A stretch of DNA of 15,867 nucleotides. Origin: an uncultured Bacilli bacterium (GTDB taxonomy: Bacteria > Bacillota_I > Bacilli_A > RF39 > UBA660). Positions 1 to 8,347 of the stretch are shown here, piece after piece. The stretch is taken from NCBI GenBank assembly GCA_947629195.1, contig CANRCS010000012.1, positions 1-15,867 of the forward strand. The letters run 5' to 3'. The translations under genes and the position numbers were made by a program. Each line of letters begins with the position of its first letter. The stretch's first letter is position 1. Under the pieces are notes generated by a model, which saw only the letters and a program-made list of their open reading frames with translations, was not told where the DNA came from and made no database searches.

Positions 1-1021
1 TTGTTTCTTTAGTTTCTTGTTCTTCTATAATTTTATTGTTTTCGCATTTCGCATTTACTTCTGTTTCTTTCATATTTCCACTTTTATCAATTATAATAGT
101 TTTATTTTCAAAATCTATTTTTAGCTCTCCAGTTGATATTTCCATTTCTTGTATTTTTCCATATTCTTCAGTAGAAATTTCTTTTGTTTTATTTAATGAC
201 ATTTCGTTATTATTTCTTATTTCTATGGATTTTATATCATCATAATCTATCATATTTTCAAATTTTTCATTACTTATAATTGAATTACTGTTTAATATGT
301 TTAGACTTAATGATACTTTTTCAATTTTTTGAATAGTTTCTTTTTTCGAAATACATATATTAGTAACATAATCTGGTATATATAATGTATTATTATTGAT
401 TAGTTTATCATTAATACAATCTAAAAGGTTATCCTTTAAAACTTTTCCATTTTTAATTGAACATTGCGTAGTTATATTTTCATCTATATATTCAAGTTTT
501 ATTATTCCTGAAGATTTATCAAATGATACTTCTCTTAATACGTTTGGTTTATAATCTAATTCTATTGGAAATTCTAATCTATTGTACTTTATAGTAATTT
601 TTTTAATATTAGAATTGTTTGTTATTAAATAGTAAGAATCCATAAAATGTATTTTTCCTTTTGAAATATTAAATATAAGTTCTTCTAAATTATTCAAATT
701 ATTTAATAAATCAGATGAAATTTCATATGCATTATCACCAAATTCTATACTTCTAATATTAGAATTTGGAATTGAATGGTATGTTGTATCAATAAAACCT
801 GATTTTTTTCCAATAGTATCCGTACTAAGTTTTATCTTTTCTAAATTACTAAAATTTATTCTATGTTTTATAGTTGGGTCAAATTTAAATTCAACTTCTT
901 TAACATTTGGAAATTGGTTTAAATTTATAGGTTTATGTAATACTAATTTAGTATAATTTTGTTTGTTTTTAACAAACATTACATTTGTATTTTTTTCAAT
1001 TTCTAATACTTTTTCATCCAT
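1..1021 (-). CDS. LRR-like tandem paralogue A (3' end outside window)
   Basis: The reading frame is open from the ATG at 1019-1021 to the left edge without a stop, giving 340 codons and lacking the C-terminal end. It is the fifth and last visible member of the paralogous array. Seen: an N-terminal block with KNKQNYTKLVLHKP and QFPNVKEV, hydrophobic ladders such as NLEELIFNIS and NIKKITIKY typical of leucine-rich-repeat-like solenoids, an IYIPDYVT-like strand (TLYIPDYVT), and a diverged RNNNEMSLNKT version of the block that reads RNNN(D/E)MALF in the other four copies. No signal peptide or membrane segment is visible, so a cytosolic protein is inferred. A strong AGGGGG ribosome site lies 12 nt downstream of the previous gene's stop. 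Function is not recognised; LRR-like folding is inferred from pattern only. It is probably co-transcribed with the telA operon. Confidence 0.85.
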   Translation of the reverse strand, partial: MDEKVLEIEKNTNVMFVKNKQNYTKLVLHKPINLNQFPNVKEVEFKFDPTIKHRINFSNLEKIKLSTDTIGKKSGFIDTTYHSIPNSNIRSIEFGDNAYEISSDLLNNLNNLEELIFNISKGKIHFMDSYYLITNNSNIKKITIKYNRLEFPIELDYKPNVLREVSFDKSSGIIKLEYIDENITTQCSIKNGKVLKDNLLDCINDKLINNNTLYIPDYVTNICISKKETIQKIEKVSLSLNILNSNSIISNEKFENMIDYDDIKSIEIRNNNEMSLNKTKEISTEEYGKIQEMEISTGELKIDFENKTIIIDKSGNMKETEVNAKCENNKIIEEQETKET

Positions 1022-1033
1022 GAAAATTACCCC

Positions 1034-2236
1034 CTATTCTCCTTTAAATTTTTTAATTAATCTATTTTCAACTACATCTAATGAATTACACAAATCTTTA
1101 TCATCATTATTGGAAATATATTCTAAGATATCTCTAAAGCTTGTATAAAGTTTTAATTGTTGTGTTGTACATTTTGAAATTGGTAATTCTACTTTTTCAT
1201 CAATATTATTAGTAGTCTTAAGACTATTAACAACAGTGTCTTCAAATATATTTTTTATTTCTATACTATTATTATCTACTTTTATTTCATCACCATCTTT
1301 GTCAATTACAATAGTAAAGTTTTCAAACATAATGTAAAGTTTGCAGTTAGAAATCGCAAGATTTAGTATTTTACCATATTTGTTTATACCATAGATTCTA
1401 GATTTAAATAATGCCATTTCATTATTATTTCTTACTTGTATTTGTTTTATATTGTTGAAATCTATTACTTCATCAAAAGATTTACTTACATAACTATCTT
1501 TTATATTTTCTAGACTAAGTGAAATTTTATCAATTTCTTGAGGTGTATTTTTATTGTTAATACAAATTTGTGTTATATAATCTGGTATATATAATGTAGA
1601 ACCTTTTAATAATTCATCATCAATTGCCTTTAAATAATTTTTCTTAATAATTTTATCACTATTTATTTTGCAGCTAGTTGAAATATAATCGTTACCATAT
1701 TTTAGTATAATATTACCAATATTATTAAAATGAATATCATTTATATAATTCAATTTATAATCTGGCTCGATTTTAAATTCTAAATCTTTGTATTTAATAA
1801 TTATTCTTTTAAGTCTAGACTCAACAAGACTTAATACTCCTTCAGCTCTACGTATTGAATTTAAGTCAAAAATTTTTGTAACATTAAATATAATTTCTTC
1901 TATTGCGATATTAATAAAGTCTCTATTTAACTCCTCTAATTTTTCTGTAAGCTCAATGCTCTTTATTTCATTAACATTTTTGAAATGAGCATCTGGTCTA
2001 GATTGTAAGAGTATAACTTTATTAATATTTGACAAATCTAATCTTTTATCAAAAAATGTTTTATAATCAATTGCAACTTCTTTTACATTTGGAAATGCTT
2101 TTAAATTAACATATTTTTTAAGTATTAATTTAGTATACTGACTTTTATTTTTAATTAGAGCAACTTTTGTATCTTCATATATAGTAAGTTCTCTATTACG
2201 TGTTGGAATTATTAGTCTTATTTCATCTTCTCCCAT
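1034..2236 (-). CDS. LRR-like tandem paralogue B
   Basis: About 400 aa. I prefer the ATG at 2234-2236 over the GTG at 2243-2245: it has an AAGGTGAG ribosome site 4-5 nt upstream, and it begins 1 nt after the stop of the previous gene, so the ribosome site is built into that gene's last codons. The protein shows the array's three blocks: an N-terminal KNKSQYTKLILKK...FPNVKEV, a central RNNNEMALFKS, and a C-terminal ISKCTTQQLKLYTSF...ILEY. Between them lie LRR-like ladders and the strand STLYIPDYITQI. A charged linker of variable length separates the second and third blocks. No signal peptide or membrane helix is seen. Its C-terminal half resembles paralogue E more than its neighbours. Function is unknown. 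Confidence 0.88.
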   Translation of the reverse strand: MGEDEIRLIIPTRNRELTIYEDTKVALIKNKSQYTKLILKKYVNLKAFPNVKEVAIDYKTFFDKRLDLSNINKVILLQSRPDAHFKNVNEIKSIELTEKLEELNRDFINIAIEEIIFNVTKIFDLNSIRRAEGVLSLVESRLKRIIIKYKDLEFKIEPDYKLNYINDIHFNNIGNIILKYGNDYISTSCKINSDKIIKKNYLKAIDDELLKGSTLYIPDYITQICINNKNTPQEIDKISLSLENIKDSYVSKSFDEVIDFNNIKQIQVRNNNEMALFKSRIYGINKYGKILNLAISNCKLYIMFENFTIVIDKDGDEIKVDNNSIEIKNIFEDTVVNSLKTTNNIDEKVELPISKCTTQQLKLYTSFRDILEYISNNDDKDLCNSLDVVENRLIKKFKGE

Positions 2237-2237
2237 A

Positions 2238-3431
2238 TTACTCACCTTCTCTTTTGTTAAAATGCTTTACTAATGCTTTTTCAACGGTTGTCAATGATGT
2301 TATTAAATTATCATCAATATCATCTTCATTTTTAAATAGTTCAAGTATTTCTTTAAAATACATATAATATTTTAATTGTTCTGATGTACAATCAGATATT
2401 AATATATCATCTACATTTTGTGCTTTTTCATTTTTATTATTAATTTCTTTTGTATTACCATATTTGTCTATTTCTATTGTTCTATTTTCATATTCTAATA
2501 AAACATTATTAGAGGATGCTAATATATTTTTAAGTTTACCATAATCTTTTGAAAAAAATTTTTTTGATTTAAATAATGCCATATCGTTATTGTTTCTTAC
2601 ATCTAATATATTGATATCGTTAAGATTTATAATTTCTTTACTACAATAAAAACTAGAAAGTTTACTTGAATTAAACATTATTTCATCTATTTTCCGAGTA
2701 GATAATTTTTTTTCAATGTCTACATCAGTTATATAATCTGGAATATATAACATCCCCAAAGATGCCATGTCATCATTTATTGTATGTAAAATATTTTTAG
2801 TATTTATTTCATCATTTTTAATAGAACAAACACTTTTAATTAAATCATTCTCAAACTCTAATACTATCTCTCCTGTTTTTTCTATAAATTCTAACTTGTT
2901 TATTTTATGTGGTATATAATCTAAGTCTACTTGAAAACTTTTTCCATCACATTTAATAATTATCTTTTTAAGTTTAGTATTTCTAGTAGATAAGTATGTA
3001 ATATAATTACAGTCATTATCAAAAGCAAAATGTAATTTATTAGTTTTTTTAATATTAAAGATTATCTCTTCTATATTAGTAGATTTTTCTAAAAAATCTT
3101 GTTGTATTACTTGTGTATGTGAAGATATTTCAATACTTTTTAACTTATTTGCTTTAAGTGATGCTGGGGCTTTGAAGACTCTATGTTCTTGACAAATTGT
3201 TTCAAATCCAAGGGAATAATTATTATAAAACCTTATTTTTTCCACATTGTTTAATGCTAAAATATTATTTACTATTTGGTATTTGATTATTGCTTCTTTA
3301 ACGTTTGGAAATTGGTTTAATTTTACAGGTTTATGTAATATTAATTTACTATAATCTTGTTTGTTTTTAAGGAAGAATACATTTGTATTTTTTTCAATTT
3401 CAAGTACTTTTTCTTTATTATAAGTATCCAT
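2238..3431 (-). CDS. LRR-like tandem paralogue C
   Basis: 397 aa from an ATG lying 2 nt after the stop of paralogue D, whose last codons supply a GGTGA ribosome site, so translation is probably coupled. It carries the family blocks KNKQDYSKLILHKP and QFPNVKEA (N-terminal), LRR-like ladders including NIEEIIFNIKK and NTKLKKIIIK, MLYIPDYITDV, RNNNDMALFKSKK, and the C-terminal ISDCTSEQLKYYMYFKEILE. Its first 40 residues are nearly the same as those of paralogue A (both begin with VLEIEKNTNV near residue 9), while its middle is different. No export signal or membrane segment is seen. Function is unknown; a binding or scaffold role is suggested only by the repeat-like pattern. Confidence 0.88.
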   Translation of the reverse strand: MDTYNKEKVLEIEKNTNVFFLKNKQDYSKLILHKPVKLNQFPNVKEAIIKYQIVNNILALNNVEKIRFYNNYSLGFETICQEHRVFKAPASLKANKLKSIEISSHTQVIQQDFLEKSTNIEEIIFNIKKTNKLHFAFDNDCNYITYLSTRNTKLKKIIIKCDGKSFQVDLDYIPHKINKLEFIEKTGEIVLEFENDLIKSVCSIKNDEINTKNILHTINDDMASLGMLYIPDYITDVDIEKKLSTRKIDEIMFNSSKLSSFYCSKEIINLNDINILDVRNNNDMALFKSKKFFSKDYGKLKNILASSNNVLLEYENRTIEIDKYGNTKEINNKNEKAQNVDDILISDCTSEQLKYYMYFKEILELFKNEDDIDDNLITSLTTVEKALVKHFNKREGE

Positions 3432-3433
3432 TA

Positions 3434-4555
3434 CTATTCACCAATCTTTTTAGTAAGAGTTTTTCTTATTGTTTCTAATGATTCATTTAAAGTGGTATCA
3501 TTATCATGTAAATCTTTATAAATTTCATCAAAACATAATAAATATCTCATATATTTTAATTGTTCTTTTGTATATTTATTTAAAATATCTTCACTTGACT
3601 CTTTAGAAGTTTTTATTTCTTCCCCATTCTGATTTATCTCTATAAAACAACTTTTAAATCTTATTAATAATTTGTTATCTTTAATTTTAAGACTTTTTGG
3701 TTTTCCAAAATCTTCAGTAAGATATTTTTTTGATTCAAATAATGCCATATCATTATTATTTCTTACTTCGATACTTTTTAATGCATCAAGTGATAAAACT
3801 TTTGAAAAATCAAAATTATTTTTTAGGTGATTTAAACTTAATGATATTTTTTTAAATTCAAAAGGTCGTCCTGGTTGAAACAAACACCAATTTAATGCAA
3901 TTTCATTTATATTATCTGCAATATAAAAAGTATCATCTTTCATATTTATTCTTATTAAAATTACTTCTCTTTCAATACTATCTTTTTTTATTGTATATAT
4001 GTATTTTACGTCTTCATCAGATATTTCAATAGAAGTGTTATCTTCATCAGAACCTAGGTAGTCAATTCTTTTTGGAAAAAAATCTAAATTTATTTCATGA
4101 TGTCCATTCTTATCATTTACTATTATTTTTTTAAGTTTTTTACTATTTTGTACATCTAAACCTTTTAAATGATAACCTGTCTTAAATATAATATTATTAT
4201 CAAAAACATTAAATTCAATTTCTTCTAAGTCTTTTAAATTTTCTAATAAATCACCTGCAATTGAATTTGTACTTGATGAAAAACTAACCGATTTAATACC
4301 ATATGAATTAATTGATTTATAGTGCATACCAGAAATTGGTTTATCATTAATTCCAACACTTTCACAAAAGAAGTTTATTTTTTCTATATTGGTAAGATTT
4401 AGTTTATTATTTATGATTGGGTCAAAGTAAACTTCAACTTCTTTAACATTTGGAAATTGTTTTGAATTTACAGGTTTATACAATATTAATTTAGTATATT
4501 GTTCTCTATTTTTAATTGAATTTACTTTTGTATTTTTATATATTTCTATGCTCAT
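3434..4555 (-). CDS. LRR-like tandem paralogue D
   Basis: 373 aa, the shortest complete member of the array. The ATG at 4553-4555 is preceded by AGGGGGT and is 30 nt beyond the stop of paralogue E, the widest gap in the operon. It shows the family blocks KNREQYTKLILYKP, QFPNVKEV, DLEEIEFNV, KLKKIIV, RNNNDMALFESKKY and a C-terminal YTKEQLKYMRYLLCFDEI. The latter lacks the Cys of the CT-x-x-QL block found in B, C and E. The charged linker before this block is short, which explains the smaller size. The N-terminal half, through the FDP and SVGI segments, resembles paralogue A. Function is unknown; it is probably cytosolic. Confidence 0.87.
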   Translation of the reverse strand: MSIEIYKNTKVNSIKNREQYTKLILYKPVNSKQFPNVKEVEVYFDPIINNKLNLTNIEKINFFCESVGINDKPISGMHYKSINSYGIKSVSFSSSTNSIAGDLLENLKDLEEIEFNVFDNNIIFKTGYHLKGLDVQNSKKLKKIIVNDKNGHHEINLDFFPKRIDYLGSDEDNTSIEISDEDVKYIYTIKKDSIEREVILIRINMKDDTFYIADNINEIALNWCLFQPGRPFEFKKISLSLNHLKNNFDFSKVLSLDALKSIEVRNNNDMALFESKKYLTEDFGKPKSLKIKDNKLLIRFKSCFIEINQNGEEIKTSKESSEDILNKYTKEQLKYMRYLLCFDEIYKDLHDNDTTLNESLETIRKTLTKKIGE

Positions 4556-4585
4556 ATATCTTACCCCCTATCAATTACATTTAAG

Positions 4586-5812
4586 TTATTTACTATTTTT
4601 AAATATTTTTATTAATCCATTACCAACAGTATCTAATGCTTCACTTAATTTTTTATTATTTCCAATATAATTATTGTCCATTAAATACTCTACAATTTTT
4701 TTATAATATCTATAATATTCTAATTGTTCAGAAGTGCAATTAGTAATTGAAAATTCTAATTTTTCTTCTTTTATATTAGTAGTTTTTTCACTTGTAGTTT
4801 GTTTCTCTATCTTTTCATTTTCAATTTTTTCTTCATTACCATCTTTGTCTATTTTTATAGTAAAGTTATCAAAGACTATATATAAATTATCATTAATTAT
4901 TTTAATATTTTGTATTGTCCCATATTTTTCAGAACTATATTTTTTAGTTTCAAATAATGCCATATCATTATTATTTCTTACTTCCACGTATTTTAAATCC
5001 TTTGTAATGATATATCCATATTCGTGAAAGTCATAATTTTTTGTATCCTTTAATAAATTCAAATTTAATGAGATACTATCTATTGATTTAAGTGTTCTTA
5101 TAGCATTAATTTTTAATTTTGTAAAATCATCTGGTATATAAAAATTACCATCTATTACTGATTCATCATCTATTCTATTCAATGTTTTAGTTTCATACAG
5201 TTTACCGTTTATAATTTTATATTCATTGTTAGAATTTCCATATTGAACACTAAGAGATATTAAGTCATAAGAAAAATCTAGATCATCTATTGAATTAGGA
5301 GTGCATTTTAAATTTATAGAATGTGACCAAGTATTTGATTTTATAATTATTCTCTTTAATTTTGTATTTCTAACTATTAAATAATGAGAATTATAACGGT
5401 TTTCTTCATCTTTATAATATATTGAATTATTAGATGAAATATTGAAAATTATTTCTTCTAAGTTAGTAGCATTCTCTAATATATTATAATATATTGCAGT
5501 AGTAACATTTGAAATTTCAATACTTTTTATATTTGAAAAATCAATTGGATTTTTAATATACCCTGTTTTCTTTTGTCCATTTTTTTTATATTGAATTTTT
5601 TTATATCCAAGAGATTCATTTTTGGTAAATACAACTTTAGTTGCATTACCTAAATTGATGTTGTTATTATCCGTGTCAAAATCATATACTACTTCTTCTA
5701 CGTTTGGAAATGAACCAACATTTACATTTTTTTTAAGTATCAATTTAGTATAGATATTTTTATCTGCAAAAAACATCATATTTTTATCAACTACTAATTC
5801 TTTCTTTTCCAT
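4586..5812 (-). CDS. LRR-like tandem paralogue E
   Basis: 408 aa, the first and longest paralogue of the array. The ATG at 5810-5812 follows an AGGGGG ribosome site that overlaps the stop codon of the upstream gene (9 nt gap). Blocks seen: YTKLILKKNVNVGSFPNVEEV near the N-terminus, the ladders NIKSIEIS, NLEEIIFNIS and TKLKRIIIKS, GNFYIPDDF (reminiscent of the IPD strand of BspA-type LRR_5 repeats), RNNNDMALFETKKY, a long Lys/Glu-rich linker (about residues 318-350), and ITNCTSEQLEYYRYYKKIVEY. No signal peptide or membrane segment is seen. Function is unknown. Family membership with A-D is certain from shared blocks; the LRR assignment is inference. Confidence 0.88.
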   Translation of the reverse strand: MEKKELVVDKNMMFFADKNIYTKLILKKNVNVGSFPNVEEVVYDFDTDNNNINLGNATKVVFTKNESLGYKKIQYKKNGQKKTGYIKNPIDFSNIKSIEISNVTTAIYYNILENATNLEEIIFNISSNNSIYYKDEENRYNSHYLIVRNTKLKRIIIKSNTWSHSINLKCTPNSIDDLDFSYDLISLSVQYGNSNNEYKIINGKLYETKTLNRIDDESVIDGNFYIPDDFTKLKINAIRTLKSIDSISLNLNLLKDTKNYDFHEYGYIITKDLKYVEVRNNNDMALFETKKYSSEKYGTIQNIKIINDNLYIVFDNFTIKIDKDGNEEKIENEKIEKQTTSEKTTNIKEEKLEFSITNCTSEQLEYYRYYKKIVEYLMDNNYIGNNKKLSEALDTVGNGLIKIFKNSK

Positions 5813-5821
5813 GATAACCCC

Positions 5822-7006
5822 CTATTTTAAAACTAAATTTTTAAAATCTTCTATATTTGAAATATTTCCTTCTATTTCATATCTATTAGTAATGGTAGAA
5901 ATATTAGATAAACTTGTTATTTTATCTTCTGTTGTTAAAATATAATATCTACTTTTACCACTATTTTTCTTTGCATCACTATTTGCATTATTCCCATATA
6001 CATATTTTTGTTGAATTAAAATTTTATTATCATCTAATTTAATAATTATAAAGTCATATAATTCATCTTCAAACTTGAAATCCATACCGTCATTAAGATA
6101 TTTTTCATTCATTTTCAAATTTATTCTTACTAATTCATCATGAATATTAAGTTTCATTTTATATTCACTTAAATTATCTTCTGAATATAGAATATAATTA
6201 TTATCCATTGTTTTAATTCCATTTATATCTCCATTAAAATCTATAATTTTAAAAACATTTTGAATTTTATTTATATCTTCTTCAAGTAGCATCGTATCAT
6301 CGCTGTAATAATATATGACATCATTATTTTTTCTAAGTGTAATTGCATTAACGATATTTAATCTATCAAATACAACTTCACCTTTATATTCATCACCATC
6401 AATTTGAACTATTATTGATTTATCAAAACAATTTATAGTACAAGAAAATGAAACATCAGAAGAAAAATTATTATTATCAAAAAATAAGCTTCTTAAAATT
6501 TTATAATCAAATTTATAATTATTACCATCTTTATAAAAAGTTATTGGAACAATTGTTTTAGTTTCATCACTATCTTCTTTTGGTATTTGTATAATATATT
6601 TTTCTTTATTTCCTAATATAATCCATTTAGAAGGATTTACATGTTCAATAGATAGAGCACGCAAAGTATGACTTACTATATATTTAATATAATCAATCAT
6701 AGAATTAAAATCATAATTTATATTATTTAAAATTGTTTTGTTATAGGTTTTTGTATTTTTAATTTCAATTTTATTATTCATAATATCATTTGTTAAATCA
6801 CCAATTAGGTTTATTTGTTTTTCGTTTTTTAAAATATTATAAACATATTTTAATCTTTCAATTTTATCTTTGAAGTTGGCATCTTTATAGTCAAATTTGT
6901 ACTTATTATACCCTGACGTATACCAAAATCCTAAATGATTTATATCATTATTAATAGCATAAAAGAATATTGAGTCAATATTCTTTTCATCTTGTAAACT
7001 AATCAT
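5822..7006 (-). CDS. Hypothetical protein, second gene of the telA operon
   Basis: 394 aa. The ATG at 7004-7006 overlaps the end of the telA-family gene by 8 nt, with an AAAGGCA ribosome site inside that gene, so the two are very probably translationally coupled. I do not recognise a family. The protein is rich in Asn, Asp, Lys and Ile, with no signal peptide and no membrane helix. Residues 1-170 look largely helical (a segment around YIKYIVSHTLRALSIEH), and the remainder looks beta-rich, with short alternating strands separated by turns containing Asp-Asn-Gly. It does not share the KNK...FPNVKEV or RNNNDM blocks of the genes that follow, so it is not a diverged paralogue by eye. Its position between TelA and the paralogue array suggests a linking role, which is inference. 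Confidence 0.85.
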   Translation of the reverse strand: MISLQDEKNIDSIFFYAINNDINHLGFWYTSGYNKYKFDYKDANFKDKIERLKYVYNILKNEKQINLIGDLTNDIMNNKIEIKNTKTYNKTILNNINYDFNSMIDYIKYIVSHTLRALSIEHVNPSKWIILGNKEKYIIQIPKEDSDETKTIVPITFYKDGNNYKFDYKILRSLFFDNNNFSSDVSFSCTINCFDKSIIVQIDGDEYKGEVVFDRLNIVNAITLRKNNDVIYYYSDDTMLLEEDINKIQNVFKIIDFNGDINGIKTMDNNYILYSEDNLSEYKMKLNIHDELVRINLKMNEKYLNDGMDFKFEDELYDFIIIKLDDNKILIQQKYVYGNNANSDAKKNSGKSRYYILTTEDKITSLSNISTITNRYEIEGNISNIEDFKNLVLK

Positions 7007-8132
7007 TATTATTTGCCTTTGTCCCTATTTTTAAAACTTTTTGATTTCCAACTTCTCCAGAGCCTAATTGTGGTAGATTATATTCTTGTCCAAGTTTAAG
7101 CATTTTTGCTCTTCCCTCTTCTGCATGTTCTTGAATAGTATTAATTTCACCTAATAATTTTGTTGTTTCTCTTCCTTTGTTTTCAAGATATTTTGTTACT
7201 ATTTGTACACCTTGATTAACTGCATCAAATTGTTCTTTAACTGTTGACATTTTTATACTACCTTCAGATAGCATTTGAACATTTCTTTGAGTTGCAGCAA
7301 CTAAACTTTTTGAACTTTCACTTATTAAATCATTACTTTTTCCATTTAATTTATTTAATAACTCAATTTTACTTTCTATATATTTAGATTCAATTGATGA
7401 TGCAACTGCTTGTCCTGCTTGTGCATAAGCTCCTCTAAGCCATTTCTTTAAATTTTTAGCATAATTAAATAAATTAATTTTAATTAAATCTTTCTTTTGG
7501 ATAAAACCACTAATATCTAATCGTGCAATTTTAAGTTCGGCAATTGAAGTTCTTGCTAACTCTAATTTATCTGCTTTTAGTGGGTCATCTATTTCTGAAT
7601 TTTCATAAGCTTCAATGTCTTGTTCACCAACACTAATTATTAAATCAAATTTTTGAAGTAATTGTTTTAAAGTTTCTTGAGATATTGTTAAAGTTTCAAC
7701 TGCTTGAGCCATTTCTTCTACTTCACTTTGAAGTTTTGTTTTAATACTTTCATATATATCCATAACTTTGTTATATATTACAATTGTATTAGCGTTATCA
7801 TCTTGTTGTTCTCTAGCACTTCTCATTTCTTCTTTTATGTTATTCCTAAATGATTTAGGTAAAAATTTACCAATACTTTTTGATTCTGCTATTTTACTAA
7901 AAAATGATAACTTTACTGGAATATCAACATCCTCAAATGCTTCATCAATTTCTTCACCAATTGATTTTGGAATACTATTAATTAATTCTTCTAATTCAGT
8001 ATCTTTTACATTTGCATTTACTATAAGATTTTTGTCATCATTAAGTACTGACATTTCTACTAATACTTCTTCACCATAATTAGCTAAAGATGAAACATCG
8101 TCAAAATCCATTCTTTTAAATTCGTAATCCAT
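6999..8132 (-). CDS. telA: TelA-family (toxic anion resistance) protein
   Basis: 377 aa, the usual length of the TelA/KlaA family (PF05816). Family members have been linked to tellurite resistance and to stress and envelope phenotypes; their biochemical role is not settled. Seen: a variable acidic N-terminus (residues 1-60), a basic LPKSFRNNIKEE stretch, a long helical core beginning near residue 113 (TIVIYNKVMDIYESI), then the family-typical DLIKINLFNYAKNLKKWLRG followed by Ala/Ser-rich helices (QAGQAVASSIESKYIESK) and a final helical part with EQFDAVNQGVQIV. No membrane segment is visible. The ATG follows AAGGGGG at 8138-8144. It heads an operon with an unknown gene and five LRR-like paralogues. 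The usual TelA partners, such as an XpaC-like or Ter-domain gene, are not present in the window. Confidence 0.9.
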   Translation of the reverse strand: MDYEFKRMDFDDVSSLANYGEEVLVEMSVLNDDKNLIVNANVKDTELEELINSIPKSIGEEIDEAFEDVDIPVKLSFFSKIAESKSIGKFLPKSFRNNIKEEMRSAREQQDDNANTIVIYNKVMDIYESIKTKLQSEVEEMAQAVETLTISQETLKQLLQKFDLIISVGEQDIEAYENSEIDDPLKADKLELARTSIAELKIARLDISGFIQKKDLIKINLFNYAKNLKKWLRGAYAQAGQAVASSIESKYIESKIELLNKLNGKSNDLISESSKSLVAATQRNVQMLSEGSIKMSTVKEQFDAVNQGVQIVTKYLENKGRETTKLLGEINTIQEHAEEGRAKMLKLGQEYNLPQLGSGEVGNQKVLKIGTKANNND

Positions 8133-8137
8133 AATAA

Positions 8138-8144
8138 TCCCCCT
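8138..8144 (-). promoter_or_regulatory. AAGGGGG ribosome site of the telA-family gene
   Basis: A run of five G, AAGGGGG, lies 5 nt before the ATG. The same unusual G5 core (rather than GGAGG) precedes paralogues E, D and A and the YqfQ-like gene, whereas the core genes in the window use GGTGA or GGAGG. Confidence 0.75.
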
Positions 8145-8155
8145 TAATTACGTTT

Positions 8156-8171
8156 AAACAAATATTTGTTT
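8156..8171. promoter_or_regulatory. 16-bp perfect palindrome in the telA-operon leader
   Basis: AAACAAATATTTGTTT is a perfect 16-bp inverted repeat with no loop. It lies about 24 nt upstream of the telA start codon and about 80-95 nt downstream of the expected transcription start. A second, overlapping palindrome, GTTTAAAC, begins at 8152. This is the form of a dimeric repressor operator (roadblock type); the regulator is not identifiable here. AT-rich chance palindromes of this length are uncommon but possible. Confidence 0.45.
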
Positions 8172-8259
8172 GTTTTAAAGACACTAAAAAACCCTTTTAT
8201 TCTTTTTAAGTTCCCCTTTTAATTGATATTTAGATACATTCTGTCTTGGAATGTCGACT

Positions 8260-8288
8260 ATTCTACCATAAAGTTTTGATATTGTCAA
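8260..8288 (-). promoter_or_regulatory. Promoter of the telA operon
   Basis: On the minus strand, TTGACA (8283-8288), a 17-nt spacer and TAGAAT (8260-8265) give an almost perfect vegetative sigma-70/sigma-A promoter. The expected start of transcription is near 8253, leaving a leader of about 120 nt before the ATG at 8132. The leader contains polypurine tracts and the 16-bp palindrome at 8156-8171. Confidence 0.85.
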
Positions 8289-8329
8289 TATTTTTATAGT
8301 TCATTTTACCCATCAAATAAAGTAAAACC

Positions 8330-8347
8330 TTAAAGATAACTTTAAGA
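8330..8347. terminator. Short inverted repeat at the end of the gene remnant
   Basis: CTTAAAG-ATAA-CTTTAAG is a perfect 7-bp stem with a 4-nt loop overlapping the remnant's stop codon. On the minus strand it is followed by GTTTTACTTT, a weak T-tract. It may be a relic terminator. Confidence 0.3.

Larger units (their letters stand above)
191..4981 (-). repeat. 35-nt conserved block repeated in the five paralogues
   Basis: A near-identical stretch encoding V/I-R-N-N-N-(D/E)-M-A-L-F occurs once in each paralogue: 191-220 (diverged copy), 1401-1435, 2566-2600, 3732-3766 and 4947-4981. The last four differ at only a few positions, although the genes around them differ much more. The spacing is about 1.2 kb, one per gene. 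Strong protein constraint or ongoing gene conversion are the two obvious explanations. Confidence 0.85.

Noticed and set aside
2237..2245. GTG start of paralogue B overlapping the end of paralogue C.
   Set aside because: The ATG at 2236 has well-placed AAGGTGAG upstream; the GTG lies inside that ribosome site.
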